A DNA stretch of 42,136 nucleotides from CAZFHZ01 sp964519015 (GTDB lineage Bacteria > Blakebacterota > Blakebacteria > Blakebacterales > CAYUVJ01), in NCBI GenBank assembly GCA_964519015.1, contig CAZFHZ010000016.1, positions 1-42,136 of the forward strand, in the 5' to 3' direction. The position numbers were made by a program, and so were the translations under genes. The notes under the pieces were generated by a model, which saw only the letters and a list, made by a program, of their open reading frames with translations, was not told the origin of the DNA and made no database searches. Position 1 is the first letter of the stretch. Every line of letters begins with the position of its first letter. Of this stretch, positions 18,287 through 24,504 are shown in pieces.

Positions 18287-18939
18287 GGTTGGTCTCCGCT
18301 CCCAGGGGCCAGCAGCCGACGCACCTCGGCCACCGCGCCGGGGGCGTTGGCGGCCCAGCCGTCGGCGCCGATGGAGCGGGCCCAGTCGGCGCGCACCGGG
18401 GCGCCCCCGACGATGGTCCGCACTCGGCCGTCCAGCCCTCGTTCCTTGATGCGTTCGACCACCTCGGTCATCCCGGTCATGGTAGTGGTGAGCAGAGCCG
18501 ACATCCCGATCAGCGGGGCTCCCTGTTCCAGGGCGGCGTCGATGAAGCGGTCGGTCTCCACGTCGGTGCCCAGGTCCACCACCTCGTAGCCGGCCCCCTG
18601 GAGCAGGGTGCCGACCAGGTTCTTGCCGATGTCGTGCAAGTCCCCCTTGACTGTTCCCAGCACGATGCGCCCCTGTGGGGGGACACCGGCGGCGGCCAGC
18701 AGGGGGCGGAGCACGGCCATCCCGGCGTGCATCGCCCGGGCGGCCACCAGCACCTCGGGGAGGAAGATCTCGGCGGCGGCGAAGCGGCGCCCCACCTCCT
18801 CCATACCCGGGATGAGTCCGCCGTTGAGCACTTCGAGGGGGGAGAGCCCGGCCTGGAGCGCCGCCTCGACGGCGGCCCGGGTCGGGGCGGTCCGTCCGGC
18901 CTGCAGGGCGGCGGTGATGTCGCTCAGGTCGGCGGCCAC
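18283..18939 (-). CDS. Methyltransferase cognate corrinoid protein (MtbC/MttC-type)
   Basis: A 218-residue cobamide-binding methyl carrier. Residues 1-85 form the helical cap domain seen in methionine synthase B12 modules (VLNGGLIPGMEEVGRRF, LPEVLVAARAM). The Rossmann-like B12 domain follows, with D100-L-H102-D-I-G105 (His is the lower cobalt ligand), S147-A-L149 and the GG pair at 178-179 for the nucleotide tail. Length and layout match stand-alone corrinoid proteins of methylamine, methanol or methoxyl methyltransferases. The start is GTG at 18939, one base after the Fe-S protein stop, with GGGAG upstream. Its place inside a DsrC/DsrMK-like operon is odd, because no methyltransferase I subunit is adjacent. 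Its redox neighbours could reactivate oxidised cob(II)alamin. Confidence 0.92.
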   Translation of the reverse strand: MAADLSDITAALQAGRTAPTRAAVEAALQAGLSPLEVLNGGLIPGMEEVGRRFAAAEIFLPEVLVAARAMHAGMAVLRPLLAAAGVPPQGRIVLGTVKGDLHDIGKNLVGTLLQGAGYEVVDLGTDVETDRFIDAALEQGAPLIGMSALLTTTMTGMTEVVERIKERGLDGRVRTIVGGAPVRADWARSIGADGWAANAPGAVAEVRRLLAPGSGDQP

Positions 18940-18940
18940 G

Positions 18941-20548
18941 TCAGCGCCACTCCCACTCGATGAAGCCGGGTTTTACCTCGGTCATGGCGTTGACGATCAG
19001 TTCGACCAGGCCGCCGTAGAGGATGCGGCTGGACTCCCATAGCCCGTAATAGGCGATCAGATCGCGGAACTGTCCCTTGCAGTTGCTGCAGGGGGCGCAG
19101 AGGTACTTGGGGATCGAAGGATCGAGGCAGTCGGCGAAGGCATCCAGCACCTGCTGCAGCTTCTTCCGGCCGGCCACCTGGAACCGCCAGTCCTCGAAGT
19201 TGTTCGGGCTCATGATGGCGAACCCACTCCCGCCACCGCAGCAGTAGTTGTACACCCCGTGCGGATGCATCTCGCGGAAGCGGGGGCAGAGCGCGCGCAC
19301 GATCTGACGCTGCGGCTCGACCACCCCCATCAGCCGGACCAGGTTGCACGGGTCGTGCAGGGTGACCGGGAAATCGTTGCGGGCCGGATCGAGGCTCAGC
19401 CGTCCGCTCAGCACGATGTCGCGCAGCAGGACCAGGGCGCTCTCCCGGCGGATGTTCAGCTCCCCGGTCAGCACCCGGTCGGCGACCACGGCCAGCGCCT
19501 TGTGGGCGTGCCCGCACTCGCCGATGATGATCTTCTTCACCCCCAGTTTCCGGGCGATCTCGGCGTGCCGGACGGCCACCCGGGCCAGCTGGACGTCGTC
19601 GTACCAGACCCCGTAGTTCACGCCGTCGTAGCCGGCGATCTCCGAGGAGAGGGTCCAGGAGATCCCGGCCGCTTCCAGCACCAGGGCGAAGGCTCCCGGG
19701 TTCTCGGGCCAGGCCAGGATCTCGCCGGCGTTGTGGATGAGCAGCACGTCGGCCCCCGCCTCGTCCCAGCGGGTGCGCACGGTCAGCCCGGTGCGCTCGG
19801 AGATGTCCTCGTCGATGAACTCCAGGTTGTCCCGGGCGACCGCCGGATTCATGCCGGTGGAGGATCCGTTCCGAAGCTGGAGGACCGATCCGCTCTCATG
19901 CAGTTCCCGGGGGGCGATCCCCATCTCCTGGCTGAAGACCTTGCGCAGTTCGTGTGCCACCAGTCCGTTGTCCGCCCCGATCGGGCAGGTCTGGGCGCAG
20001 CGGCGGCAGAGGTTGCAGCGGTAGGCCAGTTCGGCCAGGCGGGCGACCATCGGCCAGTCGAGCGGGATGTCCCCCCCGCGCCAGGCGGCAAGCAACCCAC
20101 CTCGCTTCACGTACTTGTGGTAGAGCCGGCGGACGACCTCGGAGCGGTAGGTGGGACGGTAGACCTCGTTGCGGCCGCTCGCCTCGTAGATGTGGCAGGC
20201 CTCCGAACAGGTCTGACAGCGGGCGCAGTGCTCGACGGTCAGCAGTAGCGGCTGCAGGAAGGTCCAGTTGTCCTCGCGGCGGAAGAGCCGCTCCAGGCCG
20301 GCCAGGAAGCGCTCGACCAGGGTGCGCTCCTCGGCGGCGTCCCGGGGGAGGGGAAGCCGCAGGGCGGAGGTGTCGTCGAGCGGCCAGGGGACGTTGGCCC
20401 GGGCCCCCTCGCTCATGGGGCGGAAGGGGGGGATACACGCCGGGTCGTCCAGAGGCGCCGGCAGCGGCATCAGCCGGTCGGGCTCCAGGTGCACGAGCGG
20501 CTCCGGCCGGCGCCCTCCCAGGTCGCGGGGCAGGGGGGGGCGCTTCAC
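18941..20548 (-). CDS. DsrK/HdrD-like Fe-S (CCG-domain) oxidoreductase
   Basis: A 535-residue cytoplasmic or membrane-associated Fe-S protein. The GTG at 20548 overlaps the preceding stop (GTGA) and has GGAAGAG upstream, so the much longer upstream open frame is only the cytochrome gene read in another frame. Two ferredoxin-type clusters are bound by C108/C111/C114/C118 and C178/C181/C184/C188. A C-terminal CCG unit follows (C401, then C436-C437-G, then C484 and C487), the non-cubane cluster site of HdrB/HdrD and DsrK. An N-terminal CCG copy is degenerate, with ECGHAHK kept at about 344-350. DsrK/HdrD proteins reduce or oxidise disulfides (CoM-S-S-CoB, or DsrC trisulfide). Here the likely partner is the DsrC two genes upstream. 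Confidence 0.9.
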   Translation of the reverse strand: MKRPPLPRDLGGRRPEPLVHLEPDRLMPLPAPLDDPACIPPFRPMSEGARANVPWPLDDTSALRLPLPRDAAEERTLVERFLAGLERLFRREDNWTFLQPLLLTVEHCARCQTCSEACHIYEASGRNEVYRPTYRSEVVRRLYHKYVKRGGLLAAWRGGDIPLDWPMVARLAELAYRCNLCRRCAQTCPIGADNGLVAHELRKVFSQEMGIAPRELHESGSVLQLRNGSSTGMNPAVARDNLEFIDEDISERTGLTVRTRWDEAGADVLLIHNAGEILAWPENPGAFALVLEAAGISWTLSSEIAGYDGVNYGVWYDDVQLARVAVRHAEIARKLGVKKIIIGECGHAHKALAVVADRVLTGELNIRRESALVLLRDIVLSGRLSLDPARNDFPVTLHDPCNLVRLMGVVEPQRQIVRALCPRFREMHPHGVYNYCCGGGSGFAIMSPNNFEDWRFQVAGRKKLQQVLDAFADCLDPSIPKYLCAPCSNCKGQFRDLIAYYGLWESSRILYGGLVELIVNAMTEVKPGFIEWEWR

Positions 20549-21471
20549 GGCTCTTCCCTGTCTCCGGGCCGGGTGGAGACCAGCTCCGCCCAGGTGCGCC
20601 GGCCGTCGGCGCCGATATGGCGGGCCGCCCAGCTCGGGCGGGTGGCCAGCAGCTCTACGATCCGCCGCTCCAGCCGGCTCCCCGGCACCAGCGGCTCGTC
20701 CTCCCAGCGGACCCCGTGCCAGGTGAACCACTTGGCGACGAAGTGGGCCATGTGGGTCAGGGGGATGTACGCGGCCAGCAGGGCGCTCAGGGCGATCCCG
20801 GCGGCCAGCAGGGGGGGGACCCGCAGGCCGGCGTCGAAGGTCAGTACGGCCGTCAGCACGGCGGATGCCCCCGGGCCCTCCTCGCCCGCGGCCAGGTGAC
20901 CGGACGCCAGCAGCCCCAGGGCGAGCAGGAAGAGGAGCAGGTTGAACGCATCGGCCGGAGCGGTATAACCGCGCAGGTCCGGGTCGGTCAGCCGCCGGTG
21001 GAGCAGCGCCATGGCTCCGAACAGGGTCAGTGCCAGTCCGGCCGCTCCGGTGGCCCGATAGACCTGGAAGAGCCCCTGGGAGATGGCTGTCTCCGCTCCG
21101 GCGGTCACCAGTTCCTGCAGCACGTTGACCAGCAGCAGCAGGAGCGAGGCGGCCAGCAGGTAGAGACCGAGGTGGAAGGGGAAGGAACGCCACCAGAGCC
21201 GGGGATTGTGCTCATGCAGGGTCTTCAGCAGGAGCATCTCGGCGAGCATCACCCGCAGCGTACCGAACCGGCCGCGGTAGCGCGGGCGGGTCCACCAGTC
21301 GCTCTGCTCGAAATAGGAACCGCCGTGGGCGGCCTGTTCCGGCGCCTCGTGCGGCACCGGGTAGAGTTCCCAGCGCAGATGGAGGGGGAGACGGGCGTAG
21401 CCGACGATGCGTACCACGGTGGCGGCCAGGAAGACGACCGCCGAGGCCCAGACGAGGAGGATCAGGGCCAT
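20545..21471 (-). CDS. DsrM/TmcC/NarI-like membrane cytochrome b subunit
   Basis: A 308-residue inner-membrane protein with about five or six helices. Candidate haem b ligands lie in FPFHLGLYLL, the LLHRRLTDPDLRGY loop and PLTHMAHFVAKWF, as in the NarI/DsrM/HdrE family that passes electrons between the quinone pool and an Fe-S partner. A hydrophilic segment at about 32-95 and a soluble C-terminal tail of about 55 residues should face the Fe-S subunit. The ATG is 9 bases after the DsrC stop, and its stop overlaps the next start (GTGA). Gene order matches DsrM-DsrK pairs; there are no DsrJOP genes, so this would be a minimal two-subunit complex. Confidence 0.85.
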   Translation of the reverse strand: MALILLVWASAVVFLAATVVRIVGYARLPLHLRWELYPVPHEAPEQAAHGGSYFEQSDWWTRPRYRGRFGTLRVMLAEMLLLKTLHEHNPRLWWRSFPFHLGLYLLAASLLLLLVNVLQELVTAGAETAISQGLFQVYRATGAAGLALTLFGAMALLHRRLTDPDLRGYTAPADAFNLLLFLLALGLLASGHLAAGEEGPGASAVLTAVLTFDAGLRVPPLLAAGIALSALLAAYIPLTHMAHFVAKWFTWHGVRWEDEPLVPGSRLERRIVELLATRPSWAARHIGADGRRTWAELVSTRPGDREEP

Positions 21472-21480
21472 GCGGTCGGT

Positions 21481-21798
21481 TCAGACGCAGCCGGTCGGCT
21501 TGGGCAGACCCGCCACCTTGCAGGCCCCCTTGGCCGGACCGGAGGGGAACATCTGGTAGATCTCGGCCAGCTTGAACCCGGTCTCCTTGCACAACTTGCG
21601 GACCATGGGGGCGATGTCGTTCGCCTCCCAGTAGGTGCGCAGGTAGCGGACGACCCGCCAGTGCCCCTCCGACATCTCCGTGATGCCTTCGGTGGTGGCC
21701 AGGTCGCCGGCAACCTCGTCGTTCCAGATGCCGGGCTCCTGGAGGAAACCGTCCTCATCGACCGGATAGGCCTTCCCGTTCAATACTATCTCGGGCAC
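21481..21798 (-). CDS. dsrC: DsrC-type sulfur carrier protein
   Basis: A 105-residue cytoplasmic protein of the DsrC/TusE/RspA superfamily. It has the usual opening (LNGKAYPVDEDGFL), the HWRVVRYLRTYW helix and the full C-terminal arm GACKVAGLPKPTGCV. Both redox cysteines are present: penultimate C104 and C93 ten residues before it. TusE keeps only the penultimate one, so this is DsrC proper, able to form the intramolecular disulfide/trisulfide read by DsrK. Translation starts at GTG 21798 with AGGAG 9 bases upstream. It is the first gene of a five-gene operon running to 17627. No dsrAB lies in the window. Confidence 0.93.
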   Translation of the reverse strand: MPEIVLNGKAYPVDEDGFLQEPGIWNDEVAGDLATTEGITEMSEGHWRVVRYLRTYWEANDIAPMVRKLCKETGFKLAEIYQMFPSGPAKGACKVAGLPKPTGCV

Positions 21799-21993
21799 GA
21801 GAGTTCACTCCTGGTGGAAAGCGATCGCGGGTGTTGTGGCCCGGGCGCCGCCCGATCCGGGAATAAAGACTCCGAAATCGGTCGCAGGGAAGATAGGACA
21901 GGGGGCGACGTCGGGAAACTCCCTTCCACCCCCGTCGGAGGCACCCCGATACCCCTTTGCCGCCGGGCGGGGAATGCTGCTATCCCTTGGTGC

Positions 21994-22539
21994 ATGAGCG
22001 GACACCCCGGATCGGGCCTGGAGATCGAACGCAAGTACCTGCTGCGCGGGCTCCCTCCCCGGGTGCGCCGGGCGCGGGTGGTCACCGTCCACCAGGGCTG
22101 GCTTGCGGGTGGCCGGACACCGGTACGCCTGCGGAGCGTGCGGGAGGGGGGGCGCGAGTGCTGGACCCGGACGGTCAAGACGGGACTCGGGCTGCGCCGG
22201 ACTGAGCAGGAGGAGCCGCTCTCCCGCCGCCACTTCCGCGCCCTCTGGCCCGGCACGCAGGGGCGGCGCGTGCGGAAGCGGCGCTACTTCGTCCCCCAGG
22301 GGGACCTGACCTGGGAGATCGACGAGTTCCTCGACTTCCCCCTGGTCGTGGCCGAGGTGGAACTGCCTGCCGAAGAGACCGGGGTCTCGCCCCCCGGCTG
22401 GCTGCGTCCCTGGATCGTGGCCGAGGTCACCGAGCGGCCCGAGTACACCAACCTGCAACTGGCCCGGCACGGGCCGCCCGCCTCCCCCTTCCGCGGTCGG
22501 GGAGGGAGCGGGGCCCGGACCGGGCGCAAGGCACCATGA
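21994..22539 (+). CDS. CYTH-domain protein (triphosphate tunnel fold)
   Basis: A 181-residue cytoplasmic protein starting LEIERKYLL after a short leader. This contains the ExExK motif (EIERK) that marks the first strand of CYTH/TTM enzymes, followed by alternating basic and acidic strands (VRLRS, RTVKTG, WEIDEF, VAEVEL). Such proteins bind triphosphates with Mg and include thiamine triphosphatases, inorganic triphosphatases and class IV adenylate cyclases; the Arg-rich tunnel here fits, but specificity is not clear. The ATG at 21994 has no obvious Shine-Dalgarno. The C-terminal 20 residues are Arg/Gly-rich. It diverges from the DsrC operon across 195 bases and is coupled to the next gene by an ATGA overlap. 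Confidence 0.85.
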   Translation: MSGHPGSGLEIERKYLLRGLPPRVRRARVVTVHQGWLAGGRTPVRLRSVREGGRECWTRTVKTGLGLRRTEQEEPLSRRHFRALWPGTQGRRVRKRRYFVPQGDLTWEIDEFLDFPLVVAEVELPAEETGVSPPGWLRPWIVAEVTERPEYTNLQLARHGPPASPFRGRGGSGARTGRKAP

Positions 22540-23078
22540 TCCGACCCGAATTCCGACGGCAGCTGCTGGAGGCACTCGGCCGGGTGCTGCTCATCCTCTG
22601 GATCGGGATGCTGGGCTCCCCGGTGATCCTGGTCGGGGTGGCCATGCTCAGCCCGTTGCACCAGGCTCAGGCATCCACAGGAGGAGGGGGCGTCGTGGTC
22701 GCGCTCCTGGACGGCCTGGCCGCCGTGGTGGGACTGGCTGCGATCACCCTCCGGACCCGCCTGCTCGAGGTGGACCGGCTGCTGGAACGGCTCCCCGACG
22801 GCGCCTCCACAGCGGCCGCAGAGGGCTGGCCGGCGGCCGAGCAGCCGGGGGAGGAGCGGGCTCTCCGGCTGGCCGGGCGGGTGGTCTCCCGTAGCCTGAT
22901 CATCTGGGCCTGCGCGGACGCGGTCGCGGTGTGCGGATTCGCCGCCACTCTGATGAGCGGCGAGCCGACCCACGTTCAGCTGCTGGCCGGGCTCTCGCTG
23001 GCGCTCCTGCTGCTCGTGCTCCGTCCCCCCCTCGATACTCTGAGAGTTGGTCTGGATCGGATCGAGTGGAGTCTCTGA
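22536..23078 (+). CDS. Small integral membrane protein, unknown
   Basis: A 180-residue protein I cannot place. It has about four hydrophobic helices (near 15-40, 55-75, 118-138 and 147-165), with an acidic, Ala/Pro-rich soluble loop of about 40 residues between the second and third. That gives a pattern of two helix pairs, each ended by an Arg/Leu amphipathic stretch (RLLEVDRLLERL, LDTLRVGLDRIEWSL). The layout resembles DUF1634-type small membrane proteins, but similarity is weak. Its ATG overlaps the CYTH stop, implying coupled translation. Confidence 0.65.
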   Translation: MIRPEFRRQLLEALGRVLLILWIGMLGSPVILVGVAMLSPLHQAQASTGGGGVVVALLDGLAAVVGLAAITLRTRLLEVDRLLERLPDGASTAAAEGWPAAEQPGEERALRLAGRVVSRSLIIWACADAVAVCGFAATLMSGEPTHVQLLAGLSLALLLLVLRPPLDTLRVGLDRIEWSL

Positions 23079-23176
23079 GGCGGCGGAAGAAGGCGATAAA
23101 CACGAGGGGTGTCCGGTTCTTCCTGTCCTTGACGTCCCGGTGAGAAAGGACCAACCTGTCGTGATCGGAGGAATCG

Positions 23177-23644
23177 ATGCGCACCGTTCGATCTCAGACT
23201 CGCCTGCTGCTTATCGCGATCCGGCTGCTGGTCGTGGTCGCCGTCGTACTGCCCGCCTGCTCGAAGAATCCGGCAGGTTCGGGATTCCCCTTCGAAGGGA
23301 AGTGGATCGGGACCTGGAGGGACGGTCCCGATTCGGCCCAGTTCGTGATGGATGTGGGGGCCGCGGGGGACGCCACAGCCACCGGGAAAAAGATAGCCTA
23401 CACTTCAGGCAGCTTGACGGTTACAGAGACGCTGTCGGCGGACGACGTGTTCATCGACGGTGATGGGCGGGTCACCGGCACAGGGATCGTGAACGCGAAC
23501 CTTTCCGGGTATGGAATGTACACGATCGGTGGATCGATGACAGGGATCCTCTACCGGTCGAATAACACGGGACAGGGGGGACTGGTCATTCAAATCCCCG
23601 GCTATGGCAAGGTCGCCTTCACCTGGACTGTCTCCAAACATTGA
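23177..23644 (+). CDS. Hypothetical lipoprotein
   Basis: A 155-residue exported protein. The ATG is preceded by GGAGGAATCG. The signal has a hydrophobic run from residue 10 and a lipobox LPAC at about residue 28, followed by SKNPAGSG. The mature part is rich in Gly, Thr and short beta strands (WIGTWRDG, DATATGKKIAYTSGSLTV, GTGIVNANLSGYG), suggesting a small beta-barrel or sandwich, as in DUF-type lipocalin-like lipoproteins. I do not recognise a family. It is convergent with the next gene, with only 18 bases between stops. Confidence 0.7.
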   Translation: MRTVRSQTRLLLIAIRLLVVVAVVLPACSKNPAGSGFPFEGKWIGTWRDGPDSAQFVMDVGAAGDATATGKKIAYTSGSLTVTETLSADDVFIDGDGRVTGTGIVNANLSGYGMYTIGGSMTGILYRSNNTGQGGLVIQIPGYGKVAFTWTVSKH

Positions 23645-23662
23645 TCGAGTCCGGGATACTCC

Positions 23663-24439
23663 CTACTTGCGGAAACGCACCCACATTCCCTCATCCGGAC
23701 CCGCGGTGGACTCCTTCAGGGTCGCGTAATCGAAGACCCAGGTGAGCCGTCCTTCCTCCGCCCGGGTGGCGTTGTGGGCCACCACCCCGGTGGCCACCTC
23801 GATCACGAAGGTGATCTTCAGGTTGCTGAAGATCCGGTCGAGCATCCCCTCCATCCCCTCCATCCCCCCGAATCCCCCCATCCGTTCCTCGGAACCCGCC
23901 ACCGGGTTCATCGGCGGGCTCTTCAGCAGCCAGGTGGCTCCCTCGTCGATCAGGGTCAGCTCGGAGAAGGGGTTGTTCATCTCGCTCTGCATCTCGGCTT
24001 CCGGCGAGTATTCGTCCGGCGGTCCGGCGGCCCCCGAGAGGTCCACCTGCTGCAGCTTCCGCACGTCATCGAAGGTGAACATCATCAGATAGGTGGTCTT
24101 GAGTCCCTCCTCCTGCCGGGTGACCTCGGTCAGCTCGACCCCCGCCGGCAGGTCCCGGGCGGCATCCGCCTTGATCTCCTCCGGGTCGAAGGTCTCCTGC
24201 GCCTGTTCGGCCAGCAGTTCCTGTCGGGCGTCGGCCAGCTCCTGTTCGGTCGGGGGTCCCGATTTCCCTTCGAACGCCTTACCGATCGTGGCCATGAAGT
24301 AGACCATCGGTTCCATGTCCACGCCGATACTCATGGCCGCGGTGCCGGAGAGGTCGCGCTGCAGCACCACCGTGGTCTGCAGGTCGAGACAGCCGGTCAC
24401 CAGCAGGGTCACTAAAAGCGGGAAGAACCATCGGCGCAT
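23663..24439 (-). CDS. Lipoprotein with LppM-like region
   Basis: A 258-residue lipoprotein. The ATG at 24439, with GGAGGTTTGAGG just before it, gives a short signal ending in the lipobox VTGC and mature start CLDLQTT; longer in-frame starts run through Gly/Pro-rich non-signal sequence. The CLDLQTTVVLQRDLSGTAAMSI opening and the strand pattern through GVELTEVTRQEEGLKTTYLMMFTFDD resemble LppM/DUF3153-type lipoproteins, weakly. A Met/Gly-rich low-complexity patch (GGFGGMEGMEGM) lies near residue 200. It may be the last gene of a minus-strand unit with the GH172 gene 65 bases upstream. Confidence 0.65.
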   Translation of the reverse strand: MRRWFFPLLVTLLVTGCLDLQTTVVLQRDLSGTAAMSIGVDMEPMVYFMATIGKAFEGKSGPPTEQELADARQELLAEQAQETFDPEEIKADAARDLPAGVELTEVTRQEEGLKTTYLMMFTFDDVRKLQQVDLSGAAGPPDEYSPEAEMQSEMNNPFSELTLIDEGATWLLKSPPMNPVAGSEERMGGFGGMEGMEGMLDRIFSNLKITFVIEVATGVVAHNATRAEEGRLTWVFDYATLKESTAGPDEGMWVRFRK

Positions 24440-24504
24440 CCTCAAACCTCCCCGGTTCGGCCCGGGCCCGGGCCCGGACCTCCATCCATCGATACGGCCC
24501 CGCT

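Noticed and set aside
20549..21193. 215-codon upstream extension of the Fe-S protein
   Set aside because: It is the cytochrome b gene read in another frame; the GTG at 20548 has a ribosome site and the usual overlap.
21799..21993. Cobalamin riboswitch upstream of the DsrC/corrinoid operon
   Set aside because: I looked for a B12-box-like element in this 195-base gap and saw none; the gap is also short for a full cobalamin riboswitch.
19954..22539. Long plus-strand frame running into the CYTH gene
   Set aside because: Only the part from 21994 encodes a recognisable protein; the rest is antisense to the DsrC operon and is Arg/Pro/Gly-rich.
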